A stretch of DNA of 18,558 nucleotides, taken from Spirochaetaceae bacterium UBA1306 (GTDB lineage Bacteria > Spirochaetota > Spirochaetia > Treponematales > Rectinemataceae). The position numbers were made by a program, and so were the translations under genes. Under the pieces are notes generated by a model. The model was not told the origin of the DNA. It saw only the letters and a program-made list of their open reading frames with translations, and did not search any database. The DNA is taken from NCBI GenBank assembly GCA_002307245.1, contig DBTW01000056.1, forward strand, positions 1-18,558, written 5' to 3'. Of this stretch, positions 1-7,509 are shown one piece after another (the first letter of the stretch is position 1; each line of letters begins with the position of its first letter).

Positions 1-604
1 CGCCCTCGTTCACGAGGTCGTCCTCTATGTCGAGGATGAAGCAGGCGTGGGGCTGGGGCCGCGCGTAGGCCGAGGAGGACTTCGTCACCTCGCCCGAGGA
101 GGGGTCCACGTAGTAGTGGCCCTGGGCCGGGCCCTCGATGCCGTAGACCGCGTGGAGCCCGGTGTTGAACCACTGCGGGCTGTTGGGCGCGGCCATCTGT
201 CGGGCGAGCATGTACAGGAGCTCGTCGTAGAAGGCCGAGGCGTCCTCCTCGCCGTCGAAATAGCCGGCCTTCTTGCCCCATTCGGTCCAGGTATAGGCGA
301 GGCGGTGGAAGACCTGGCGGGCGTCGGTCTCGCCTTCCCCGCCCTCGGAGGCCGGGCCGCGTTGGTCCCTGGGCACGAAGGCCGTCCAGGCCTTGGCCTT
401 GTCCGCCGGCACGCCGGCTTTCCGGAAGTATTTCTGCGCGATGATATCGGTGGCGATCTGGCTCCAGGTCGAGGGCACGATGGCCCCCTCCATATGGAAA
501 ACGGCCTTGCCGTCGGTATTTCTGATCTCGCTTTTCCTCGTGACCCACTCGATGCCTTGGTAGGGGCCTCTGCCTTTTTTTGTGAATCTTCTCTCGAACT
601 GCAC
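1..604 (-). CDS. nrdJ: Vitamin B12-dependent (class II) ribonucleotide reductase, N-terminal part, cut by the window edge
   Basis: Adenosylcobalamin-dependent ribonucleotide reductase, which makes deoxyribonucleotides without needing oxygen. About 201 N-terminal residues lie in the window; the rest is beyond position 1. The translation carries typical class II landmarks: WSQIATDIIAQKYF near residues 50-63, LARQMAAPNSPQWFNTGL near 137-154, and HACFILDIEDD near 187-197. The cysteine at about residue 188 sits where the first of the two redox-active cysteines of the family is expected. The start is read as GTG at 604, because GGAGG (complement of 611-615) lies six bases upstream and no ATG is better placed. 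No ATP-cone domain precedes the catalytic part. Early codons include an A7 run (ACA AAA AAA), unusual in this GC-rich gene. It is transcribed divergently from the radical SAM operon. The family call is firm; the full length cannot be seen. Confidence 0.9.
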   Translation of the reverse strand, partial: MQFERRFTKKGRGPYQGIEWVTRKSEIRNTDGKAVFHMEGAIVPSTWSQIATDIIAQKYFRKAGVPADKAKAWTAFVPRDQRGPASEGGEGETDARQVFHRLAYTWTEWGKKAGYFDGEEDASAFYDELLYMLARQMAAPNSPQWFNTGLHAVYGIEGPAQGHYYVDPSSGEVTKSSSAYARPQPHACFILDIEDDLVNEG

Positions 605-672
605 GCCGAGCCTCCAATTATATAAAATAGTCTATATAGAGATTTGAATACATGATAGTTTCAGACGCCGGT

Positions 673-688
673 ACACTATATATTGGGG
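673..688. promoter_or_regulatory. Candidate NrdR box over the nrdJ -10 element
   Basis: The 16-mer ACACTATATATTGGGG matches the NrdR consensus ACACWATATATWGTGT at 13 of 16 positions, with the left half and core intact. It overlaps the predicted nrdJ -10 hexamer, a place where repressor binding would block transcription. NrdR is the known ATP/dATP-sensing repressor of ribonucleotide reductase genes. A weaker partner with 11 of 16 matches lies at 629-644, 44 bp away centre to centre. Paired boxes are usually closer, about three helical turns apart, so the second site is doubtful. Confidence 0.5.
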
Positions 689-703
689 CTACCGCTATGG
701 CAA
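675..703 (-). promoter_or_regulatory. Predicted sigma-70-type promoter of nrdJ
   Basis: On the minus strand TTGCCA (complement of 698-703) is followed after 17 bp by TATAGT (complement of 675-680). Each hexamer is one base off consensus. The predicted transcript start is near 668, giving a leader of about 64 nt before the GTG at 604. An NrdR-box-like palindrome overlaps the -10 element. Confidence 0.6.
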
Positions 704-811
704 TAATCAATCTGTAGAAAAAAATGAAAAAAAACCTATCGTTTCATCAGCGATTTCGGTCCTGTCCGCGCTAAGGGGGGGCTAAAATATGCCCGATAAT
801 CGAGGATGAAC

Positions 812-2359
812 ATGAAGCTAGCCGCATTCATATACGCAGGAGCCCTGTCTCCCTACGCCCTCAAGCCGATAGCCGGAGGGAGCTCGGCCTACGAGCGATG
901 CCTGGACTTCGTGTCCCGGCTCCCGGGCCTGGAGCGGACGGTAGTCGCCGAGGGAAGGCTCGAGCTTCCCGATGGCCCGTATACGAAGGTTCGCCGAGAG
1001 GCCTGGACCCTCGATGGCCTACTCGAGGCGATGGACGAGGCGGGTAGGGGGGCTGACGCCCTGCTCTTCGCCTGGGCCGATGAGCCCTTCCTCGATTCGG
1101 CCCTCGCCGCGAAGATGCTCGGCGATTTCAAGCGCTACCGCGCGGAGTACGGCTTCGCCGACGGCTATCCCATCGGTCTCGCCGCCGAGATCCTCTCCCC
1201 GCGGGTGATACCCGCCATCCGGAGCCTGGCATCGGCCCTCCCGCCCGGGATAAACCGGGCTTCCCTTTTTACCGCGATCCAGAAGGACATCAACGCCTTC
1301 GACATCGAGACCGACATCGCCCCCCTCGACCTGCGCGAGCTGCGGCTCGAGCTGGCCTGCGACACGAAACGGAACGCCCTCCTCGTCGAGCGCCTCGCGG
1401 GGGCGGGGGTATCCGACGCGGCGAGCGCCCTCGAGCTCATCCCGAGGAATCTCGAGCTCCTGCGCAGCTTGCCGGCCTTCGTGCAGGTGCAGATAGCCTC
1501 GGGTTGCCCTCAGGCCTGCAGGCTCTGCGCCTACCCGCTCTTCGGCGGCGACATACTCTCGCTGCGCCGGGACATGCCGCGGGAGGACTTCGCCTCCATC
1601 CTGGACCAGGTCGTCGAGCTCTGCGACGACGCCGTCATCGACATATCCCTGTGGGGAGAGCCTTCGATGCACGCCGATATCGGGGGCATGGTGGGCGAGG
1701 TCCTGTCGAGGCCCTCGCTCTCGCTGATTATCGAGACTTCCGGGCTGGGCTGGGACCATAAGGTCGTGGAATCTATCGCCGAGGGCGGCGGCCGGGGGAG
1801 GATCGACTGGGTCGTATCCCTGGACGCCTGGAGCCCCGAGCTCTACGCGGAGCTGCGCGGCCCGGGCTACGAGGAGGCCGTCGGCTTCGCCGAGCTCCTC
1901 ATCGGACTCTTCCCCGGCAGGGCCCACGTGCAGATGGTGCGCTCCAGAGAGAACGAGGCCGAGCTCGAGGTCTTCTGGCGCGGCTGGAAGAAGCGGACCG
2001 ATCAGGTCATCGTGCAGAAATACTCGAGGCAGGCCGGTCTCCTGCCGGAGCGCAAGGTCTCCGACCTCTCGCCCCTCGCGCGGAGGCCCTGTTGGCACCT
2101 CAAGCGGGACCTCTCCGTCCTCGTCGACGGGACCGTGCCCCTCTGCCGCGATTTCTCTCACGGCGACATCGTCCTCGGCAACGCGCTGAAGTCGCGCGCC
2201 GGGCTCGCCGAGGCCTGGGCCGCCGGCGACCGCCTCCATGCGCGGCATATCGAGGCCTGCAGGGCCGGGGACCCGGCCGGCGTAGCCGGCGGCTCCGGGG
2301 CTTCCTGCCTTCCCGCGCCCTGCGAGGCCTGCGATGAATACTATACCTACAACGCTTGA
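812..2359 (+). CDS. Radical SAM/SPASM protein with N-terminal nucleotidyltransferase-like domain (spiro-SPASM type)
   Basis: Predicted radical SAM enzyme of 515 residues. Residues 1 to about 200 resemble a worn nucleotidyltransferase: KPIAGGSSAYERCLDF looks like the nucleotide-binding start of that fold, and WADEPFLDS looks like its metal-binding strand. The radical SAM cluster motif CPQACRLC holds C232, C236 and C239 (CxxxCxxC). A SPASM-type tail follows with C427, C445 and a C-terminal cysteine group ending CEACDEYY, suited to auxiliary iron-sulfur clusters. Family knowledge: this layout matches proteins called spiro-SPASM in spirochaetes, whose substrate is unknown. The start is placed at ATG 812 because GAGG at 802-805 lies six bases upstream; ATG 806 overlaps that site. 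First gene of a tightly packed operon, and its end overlaps the next gene by 26 nt. The exact reaction is not predictable. Confidence 0.85.
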   Translation: MKLAAFIYAGALSPYALKPIAGGSSAYERCLDFVSRLPGLERTVVAEGRLELPDGPYTKVRREAWTLDGLLEAMDEAGRGADALLFAWADEPFLDSALAAKMLGDFKRYRAEYGFADGYPIGLAAEILSPRVIPAIRSLASALPPGINRASLFTAIQKDINAFDIETDIAPLDLRELRLELACDTKRNALLVERLAGAGVSDAASALELIPRNLELLRSLPAFVQVQIASGCPQACRLCAYPLFGGDILSLRRDMPREDFASILDQVVELCDDAVIDISLWGEPSMHADIGGMVGEVLSRPSLSLIIETSGLGWDHKVVESIAEGGGRGRIDWVVSLDAWSPELYAELRGPGYEEAVGFAELLIGLFPGRAHVQMVRSRENEAELEVFWRGWKKRTDQVIVQKYSRQAGLLPERKVSDLSPLARRPCWHLKRDLSVLVDGTVPLCRDFSHGDIVLGNALKSRAGLAEAWAAGDRLHARHIEACRAGDPAGVAGGSGASCLPAPCEACDEYYTYNA

Positions 2360-3302
2360 CGCCGGGGCGGTGCCCTACACGGTCGTGGGGGCGCCGCGGG
2401 CCCCGGCGGAGGCCAAAGGCGGCTCGGGCCTCCTGTCCGTCGTCCTCCTCAACCGAGGATCCAGGCTCTATCGGGGCGACGCCCTCGGCGGCCTCGCGCG
2501 GGCCGGCCTCGCCAATGTCGTCTCGGTCGAGCCCAAGCCCGACGCGGTCGACGCCGAGAGCCTCTCCGCCCGCTATCCGAGCGCCCGATTCCTCCTGCTC
2601 TCGGGACCGGCCTCGACGGGAGTGCAGGTCAACCTGGCGATCCGCGAATCGACGGGTCCCTACGTCCTCGTCCTCTGGAACGACATGTCCCTCGCGGCCC
2701 AGGGCCTCTCGAGCCGCTTCTACGAGCGCCTGGCCGAGCGCGAGCTCCTCTGCCGCGTGCCCGCGCTCTTCGGCAAGGGGGGGGAGCAGATCCCCTCCGT
2801 GGCGATGCCCGCGATGGGCGGGTCCAGCCTCAAGGTGCTCGGGATAGTCCCGGAGAAGGAAGGGGCGAGGAGCCTCTATCCCTTCGATTACGCCGGCATC
2901 TACTCGAAGGAGAAATTCATCCTCACCGGGGGCTTCGATCCCGGCTTGGCCAACCCTTATTGGCAGAAGCTGGATTTCGGCTTCCGCGCCTGGCTCTGGG
3001 GCGAGGAGATCCGGCTCGCCCAGGCCCTGAAGCTCTCCTACGCCGATCCTCCTCCCGTCGATGACGAGACTCCCGACGGGTGCTATAAATGGTTCTGGCT
3101 CAAGAATCTCGCCCCGAGCTTCCGGGGCGACTCAGGGCTTATCGGCTCCTATCGCTTCTGGTCCTACCTCCGGTGCAGGAGGGGCGGCTCTCTCTCGGCC
3201 CTGGGCGAATTCCGCGCGGCTCGCGACTGGGTCCGCCTCAATCGCTATCGCTTCCGCACGGACGCGTCGAGCCTCGTGGATCTCTGGGAGGAATCGGACT
3301 GA
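2334..3302 (+). CDS. GT2-like (GT-A fold) glycosyltransferase, 322 aa
   Basis: Likely family 2-type glycosyltransferase that transfers a sugar from a nucleotide-sugar donor, probably in the cytoplasm because no signal or membrane segment is seen. NLAIRESTGPYVLVLWNDM (residues 100-118) matches the GT-A strand leading to the metal-binding motif, with NDM in place of a classic DXD. GGFDPGLANPYWQKLDFGFR (199-218) matches the acceptor-side motif in which a GGF-D segment is followed by an aromatic, an acidic residue and an arginine. Residues 1-33 are a low-complexity lead before the first beta strand. ATG 2334 has GAGG six bases upstream and overlaps the radical SAM gene by 26 nt. The TGA shares its last base with the ATG of spsF. 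Donor and acceptor are unknown. Without an exact DXD, loss of activity is possible but not favoured. Confidence 0.7.
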   Translation: MNTIPTTLDAGAVPYTVVGAPRAPAEAKGGSGLLSVVLLNRGSRLYRGDALGGLARAGLANVVSVEPKPDAVDAESLSARYPSARFLLLSGPASTGVQVNLAIRESTGPYVLVLWNDMSLAAQGLSSRFYERLAERELLCRVPALFGKGGEQIPSVAMPAMGGSSLKVLGIVPEKEGARSLYPFDYAGIYSKEKFILTGGFDPGLANPYWQKLDFGFRAWLWGEEIRLAQALKLSYADPPPVDDETPDGCYKWFWLKNLAPSFRGDSGLIGSYRFWSYLRCRRGGSLSALGEFRAARDWVRLNRYRFRTDASSLVDLWEESD

Positions 3303-3994
3303 TGCTCGCCATCGTGCTCCAAGCCAGGCTCGGCTCTACCCGCCTGCCGGGCAAGGCCCTCCTTCCCCTCGGGGGCTCGACCCTGGTCGAGCAGGCCATG
3401 TCCCGCCTCTCCCTGGTTCCCGCCGGGATCCGCGTGCTCGCGACCGACGAAGCGAGCGCGGGGGCCCTGTCCCCGGCCGCCGAGCGCCGGGGCTTCGAGC
3501 TCCTCGTGGGCCCGGCCGAGGACGTCCTCGCCCGCTACTGCCTCGCCATACGCCGCTTCGGTCCCGAGCTCGTGCTCCGCGCGACGGGCGACAATCCCCT
3601 GGTCTCCTACGAGCTCGCCTCGCTCCTCGTCCGACGCCGGGCCGAAGCACCCTCCGACTACTCGGGCTTCCTGGGCATGCCCACGGGCATGGGCGTGGAG
3701 CTCGTGTCCTCCGATGCCCTGCTCCGCGCGGAGGCTGAGGCCCGCAAGGAGAGCGAGCGCGAGCACGTCTGCCCCTATCTTTACGGACACCCGGAGCTCT
3801 TCCGCGTCGACCGTCTCGAGGCCCCGCCCGAGCTCAGGCTCGAGGGAGCCAGCGTCACCGTCGATACGGCCGCCGACTACGAGGCTATGCTCAGGCTCTA
3901 TGGCGCCCTCTATTCGGGCCGTCCCATCGCCGACGCCGAGCTCCTGGCCTACCTGAGAGACCTCGCCTCGCAAAAAAAGAGAGTCAGGCCATGA
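3302..3994 (+). CDS. spsF: SpsF/CMP-KDO synthetase-like cytidylyltransferase
   Basis: Nucleotidyltransferase of 230 residues in the cytidylyltransferase family that includes SpsF (spore coat polysaccharide synthesis), KdsB and NeuA. Such enzymes join CTP to a sugar acid or related compound to make a CMP-activated donor. The nucleotide-binding signature QARLGSTRLPGKAL is at residues 7-20, a GPAEDVLARY segment at 70-79, the metal-binding RATGDNPL at 93-100, and EREHVCPYL at 152-160, as in SpsF proteins. ATG 3302 overlaps the preceding TGA by one base, with GGAGGA 9 bases upstream; the open frame continues upstream but has no better start. The gene ends in an ATGA overlap with the next. Near its end, CAA AAA AAG creates a slippery heptamer described separately. 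Whether its substrate is a nonulosonic acid is inference from the PseG-like neighbour. Confidence 0.85.
   Translation: MLAIVLQARLGSTRLPGKALLPLGGSTLVEQAMSRLSLVPAGIRVLATDEASAGALSPAAERRGFELLVGPAEDVLARYCLAIRRFGPELVLRATGDNPLVSYELASLLVRRRAEAPSDYSGFLGMPTGMGVELVSSDALLRAEAEARKESEREHVCPYLYGHPELFRVDRLEAPPELRLEGASVTVDTAADYEAMLRLYGALYSGRPIADAELLAYLRDLASQKKRVRP
3973..3979 (+). promoter_or_regulatory. Candidate -1 ribosomal frameshift heptamer A_AAA_AAG at the spsF 3' end
   Basis: The heptamer lies exactly in phase with the spsF reading frame (CAA AAA AAG), the phase used by the dnaX frameshift site of E. coli. After a -1 shift the frame runs through 3979-3990 without a stop and straight into the ATG at 3991, fusing SpsF to the next protein. 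A purine-rich GAGAGA lies about a dozen bases upstream. I see no strong downstream hairpin. The same bases may simply serve as a ribosome binding region for the ATG at 3991. Confidence 0.3.
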
Positions 3995-5910
3995 GCCGGT
4001 CCATGCTCCTCGTGCCCTCGGTCGCCAAGGGCAACGGCTCGGGCCACCTCGTGCGCTGCCTCGCCCTTGCCCGCGCCCTCGGGCCCCAAGCCTCGATCTA
4101 CGTGCCCGAGGCCAAGTCCGAGACAGCCTGGAGCGCCGCCGAGCTCTCCCTGGCCTATGCCCGGGAGCTCTCGGGCCTGCGCATAGTATCGGAGCTGCCC
4201 GCGCCCTCCCGTCGCGGGCCCTGGGACCTCATCGTCCTCGATCGCCGGGCCACGAGTTTGCCTGAGTTCTATTCCTGGGACCGCTACGCTCCGGTGATGG
4301 CCATCGACGAGGGCGGGGAAGCCCGGGACTCCATGCACTACCTGGTCGACATCCTGCCACGGCACCCGAAGGCCGCCGGCTGCGAGGCCAACCTTTCGGG
4401 CGTAGGCTTCCTGGACTTGCCTCGGGCCAGGCGCCCGCCCCCGGCCGAGTTCAAGCGTGTCCTCGTCTCTTTCGGCGGCGAGGACGGGGCCGGCCTCACC
4501 CTGGGCTTCGCCAGGCTCCTCGTGGCCGAGGGCCTCGTGGTCCCCGCCGACCTCACGGTCGTCTCCGGGGCCTTGAGGCGGGGCGCGCCGCCGGTCGGCC
4601 TCGAGGGCGCGACCATCCTCGGCCCCGTCCAGGACTTGAAGGAGCACCTGTCCCGATACGACCTGGTGTTCACCCAGTTCGGCCTCACCGCCTTCGAGGC
4701 GGCTTGGGCCGGCTGCGGCGTCGTCCTCCTCAATCCGAGCCGTTACCACCGCGAGCTGTCGCTGACCGCGGGCTTCCCCGAGATAGGCATCCTCCGCCCG
4801 GACCGCAAGCGCCTCCGCCGCTACCTGCGCGCCCCGGCCGAAGTCCTGGATAAGCTTGCGGAGCTCGTGCCCTCCGAGCCCGAGTCCCTGGCCGATCTCG
4901 TCGCCGGCCTCGAGCCCGCGGGCTCCCGGGACTGCCCCTCCTGCGGGAGTCCCTCGAGGCTCTCCCTCTATCGAGGCAAGGCGAAGAGCTACTTCCGATG
5001 CCACGCCTGCGGGGCCGTGTATATGCAACGCTTCTCCAGCGGCCGGGAAAATCCTTACAAGGAAAGCTATTTCTTCGACGAGTACCGGAAGCAATACGGC
5101 AAGACCTATCTCCAGGATTGGCCGGCCCTGACCGCCCTCGCCGAGTCCCGGCTCGACGCGATCGAGGAGCTGGCCTCCTCCAGCCTGGGGCGCGGCAAGG
5201 GACTCGCGATGCTCGACGTCGGTTGCGCCTACGGCCCCTTCCTCGCGGCGGCCAAGGCCCGCGGCCAGGAGCCCTACGGCCTCGACGCCGCCGAGGAGGC
5301 GGCTTCCTATGTCCGGAAAGAGCTGGGCATCCCGGCGGCGGCCGGCGACTTCCTCGACTCGCGGGCCGCCTCGACCTTCGGGGGGCCTTTCGACGCCCTC
5401 TCAATGTGGTATGTCGTCGAGCACTTCGACCGCCTCGACAAGGCCCTGCGCAACGCGGCGGCCCTCGTCCGGCCCGGCGGGATTCTCGCCATCTCGACGC
5501 CCTCCCTCGAGGGCGCGACGGGCCGCTTCGACCGCCGCGGCTTCTTCGAGCGCAGCCCCGAGGACCATTTCACCGTCTGGGAGCCCTCCAGGGCCAAGGG
5601 TATTCTCAAGGCCTACGGCTTTCGAGTAGAACGTATCCGCGTCACGGGCCAGCATCCCGAGCGCCTGCCCGGCCTGCGCTACCTGGCCTCGAAAGCCGGG
5701 CGCAACCCGCTGGACCGCGCCCTCGCGGCCCTCGGGACGCGCATATCGCGCAGTCTCGGCCTCGGCGACACCTTCGAGGTCTACGCCGTCCGGGAAGGCG
5801 CCAAAGAAGCGCCCGCCCCGCAGGTCGATGCGAAGGCCGAGCCTCGAGACGCAGCCGGCTCGGACCTCGAGGCCGGGAGGGACGCGACCCGAGGCCCGAA
5901 AAACGACTGA
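3991..5910 (+). CDS. Fusion protein: PseG-like domain, zinc ribbon and class I SAM methyltransferase, 639 aa
   Basis: Three parts are visible. Residues 1 to about 310 form a GT-B-type domain like PseG, the UDP-sugar hydrolase of pseudaminic acid synthesis: GNGSGHLVRCLALA (residues 14-27) contains the conserved GxGHxxRC motif with His19, and FTQFGLTAFEAAWAGCGVVL matches the C-terminal nucleotide-binding segment. At about 314-345 a four-cysteine knuckle pair (CPSCG ... CHACG) should bind zinc. At about 408-421 LDVGCAYGPFLAAA is motif I of a class I methyltransferase, followed by SMWYVVEHF and RPGGILAISTPS typical of the Methyltransf_23 type. The last 40 residues look disordered. The ATG overlaps the spsF stop as ATGA. 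Inference: the protein hydrolyses or handles a nucleotide sugar and methylates the same or a linked product. PseG hydrolase activity itself is not certain, as related domains are glycosyltransferase-like. Confidence 0.8.
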   Translation: MSRSMLLVPSVAKGNGSGHLVRCLALARALGPQASIYVPEAKSETAWSAAELSLAYARELSGLRIVSELPAPSRRGPWDLIVLDRRATSLPEFYSWDRYAPVMAIDEGGEARDSMHYLVDILPRHPKAAGCEANLSGVGFLDLPRARRPPPAEFKRVLVSFGGEDGAGLTLGFARLLVAEGLVVPADLTVVSGALRRGAPPVGLEGATILGPVQDLKEHLSRYDLVFTQFGLTAFEAAWAGCGVVLLNPSRYHRELSLTAGFPEIGILRPDRKRLRRYLRAPAEVLDKLAELVPSEPESLADLVAGLEPAGSRDCPSCGSPSRLSLYRGKAKSYFRCHACGAVYMQRFSSGRENPYKESYFFDEYRKQYGKTYLQDWPALTALAESRLDAIEELASSSLGRGKGLAMLDVGCAYGPFLAAAKARGQEPYGLDAAEEAASYVRKELGIPAAAGDFLDSRAASTFGGPFDALSMWYVVEHFDRLDKALRNAAALVRPGGILAISTPSLEGATGRFDRRGFFERSPEDHFTVWEPSRAKGILKAYGFRVERIRVTGQHPERLPGLRYLASKAGRNPLDRALAALGTRISRSLGLGDTFEVYAVREGAKEAPAPQVDAKAEPRDAAGSDLEAGRDATRGPKND

Positions 5911-5925
5911 TTGGAGAGAAGCCCT

Positions 5926-7509
5926 ATGACCGTCTTCATCCTCGGGGCGGGCGTCATGCAGATCCCCGCGATTCGCTGCGCGAAGGAGCTCGGCTGGGTG
6001 GCCGTCGTGGCCGACGGCAATGCCTCGGCCCCCGGCGCCGAGCTCGCCGACCGCTTCCTCCACGTCGACCTCAAGGACGGCGAGGGCCTGGCCGCCGCCG
6101 CCCGCGGAATCCAGGCCGAGTTCGGCCTGGACGGCGTCTTCACGGCCGGCACCGATTTCTCGGCCTCGGTGGCCTTTGTCACGAACGAGCTCGGCCTCCC
6201 CGGCATTCCCCTCGGGACCGCCCTCAAGGCCTCCGACAAGCTACGGATGCGCGCGGCTCTCGCCGCCGCTGGCGTGAGCTCCCCGCGCTTCACGGCCGCC
6301 TCTTCCCCGGCGGACGGCCGCGCCGCGGCCGAGTCCCTCGGCTTCCCCCTCGTGGTCAAGCCGGCCGACAGCATGGGGGCCCGGGGCTGCCGCGCCGTCC
6401 GCGCCCTGCCCGAGCTCGAGGAGGCCATCGCGGCCGCCCTCCCGTACAGCCGCTCGGGCAGGGCTATCGTCGAGGAATACGTCGACGGTCCCGAGTTCTC
6501 CATCGACGCCCTCGTCCACGGCGACGAGATCCGCATACGCGGCCTGGCCGATCGGCACATCTTCTTCGATCCCTTCTTCGTCGAGCTCGGGCATACGATG
6601 CCAAGCTCCCAGGCCCCTGAGATCCAAGCCGAGGTGCTGCGCGTCTTCCGTCAGGCCGTGGCGGCCCTCGGCATCAGGCTGGGCGCGGCCAAGGGCGACA
6701 TCAAGTATTCCCCTACCCGGGGCCGGGCGATGGTCGGCGAGATAGCCGCGCGGCTCTCGGGCGGCTACATGTCGGGCTGGACCTATCCCTACGCCAGCGG
6801 CATCGACCTCACGCGGGAAGCCCTGCTGCTCTGCGTCGGCGGCGCCTTGGGTCCCGAGCGCCAGGACCGGGGCTGGGTTTCCGCCGAGCGAGCCTTCATC
6901 TCGATACCCGGCAGGGTGGCGGCGGTCGAGGGCTACGCCGAGGCCGAGCGCATGCCCTACGTCAAGCGGCTCTTTCTCCGCGCGGCTCCCGGGGACCGCG
7001 TCGTTTTCCCCTCGAACAACGTCGAGAAGTGCGGGAACGTCATCAGCCAGGGGCCGACGCGCGAGGCCGCCGTCGCGGCCGCCGAGTCGGCAGCCGGCTG
7101 CCTGCGCATCCGCCTCGTCCCCGACGATCCCGACACCGAGGCCTATCTCCGCGGCGCTTGGAAGACCGAAGGCCCTTCCTGGCCGCCCTATGCCTTTGAA
7201 ATTGAGGGCGAGGCGTGCAGGGCCCTGGCCGAGATGCCCGAGTACGCGGCGGCCGAGCTTCGAGGCGCCGCCGGATACGGCAGCGGGCGCGTCGCGCCCT
7301 TCGCCTTCGCCGGCCAGGTCCTTGGCCGCGATTGGAGCGGTCGCGGCTTCGCGGAGTCGGCGTCGCAGGCCATCGCCATCGCGGGCGGGCGCCCCGATGC
7401 CGCGCGCCTGCTTGCCGGGCGCTTTTGGCGAGCCTTGGCGCGCGGCGGCCTCCAGGCGGCCGTCTATACCCTCGATACCGAGACGGCGAGGCGCGGGGCG
7501 GCGCGATGA
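5926..7509 (+). CDS. ATP-grasp ligase, carbamoyl-phosphate-synthase-like, 527 aa
   Basis: Predicted ATP-grasp enzyme, a class that activates a carboxylate as acyl phosphate and joins it to an amine or thiol. A Rossmann-like pre-ATP-grasp part covers residues 1-95 (FILGAGVMQIPAI at the start). KASDKLRMR (101-109) and VVKPADSMGARG (143-154) form the ATP-binding region, EEYVDGPEFS (183-192) follows, and VGEIAARLSGGYMSG (270-284) contains the metal-binding glutamate E272. The roughly 130 residues after the core are not assigned. The start is ATG 5926, with GGAGAG at 5913-5918 seven bases upstream; a TTG at 5911 in the same frame would destroy that site. A 15 nt gap separates it from the previous gene, and its stop overlaps the amidase ATG by 4 nt. 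Inference: it adds an amino acid or similar group to the product of the upstream sugar genes. The substrate is unknown. Confidence 0.8.
   Translation: MTVFILGAGVMQIPAIRCAKELGWVAVVADGNASAPGAELADRFLHVDLKDGEGLAAAARGIQAEFGLDGVFTAGTDFSASVAFVTNELGLPGIPLGTALKASDKLRMRAALAAAGVSSPRFTAASSPADGRAAAESLGFPLVVKPADSMGARGCRAVRALPELEEAIAAALPYSRSGRAIVEEYVDGPEFSIDALVHGDEIRIRGLADRHIFFDPFFVELGHTMPSSQAPEIQAEVLRVFRQAVAALGIRLGAAKGDIKYSPTRGRAMVGEIAARLSGGYMSGWTYPYASGIDLTREALLLCVGGALGPERQDRGWVSAERAFISIPGRVAAVEGYAEAERMPYVKRLFLRAAPGDRVVFPSNNVEKCGNVISQGPTREAAVAAAESAAGCLRIRLVPDDPDTEAYLRGAWKTEGPSWPPYAFEIEGEACRALAEMPEYAAAELRGAAGYGSGRVAPFAFAGQVLGRDWSGRGFAESASQAIAIAGGRPDAARLLAGRFWRALARGGLQAAVYTLDTETARRGAAR

Larger units (their letters stand above)
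605..811. other. AT-rich divergent intergenic region between nrdJ and the radical SAM operon
   Basis: About 207 bases without a gene. The region is much richer in A and T than its surroundings and includes an A7 and an A8 run at 718-734. It holds the nrdJ promoter and NrdR-like box. For the rightward operon only a possible -10 (TAAAAT, 783-788) is visible, without a convincing -35. A run of seven G residues lies at 775-781. I see no riboswitch or small RNA. Confidence 0.6.

Noticed and set aside
617..622. Perfect TATAAT on the minus strand close to nrdJ
   Set aside because: A start from here would fall inside the ribosome binding site at 611-615, and the nearest -35-like TTCAAA is 20 bp away. 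The pair at 675-703 is better placed.
47..625. Plus-strand open frame over the nrdJ start region
   Set aside because: The opposite strand encodes an unmistakable class II ribonucleotide reductase with its own ribosome binding site; the plus frame has no family features.
772..800. Sigma-28-like pattern (TAAG, 15 bp, GCCCGATAAT) before the radical SAM gene
   Set aside because: Transcription would start beyond the ribosome binding site at 802-805, and the -10-like part has an extra base compared with GCCGATAA.
1019..2248. Long open frame on the minus strand inside the radical SAM gene (409 codons)
   Set aside because: It is a product of the high GC content at third positions. Its translation has no recognisable motif and it lies opposite a well-supported gene.
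3949..5094. Long minus-strand open frame opposite the PseG-like fusion gene (381 codons)
   Set aside because: A shadow frame with low-complexity composition, opposite clear conserved motifs on the plus strand.
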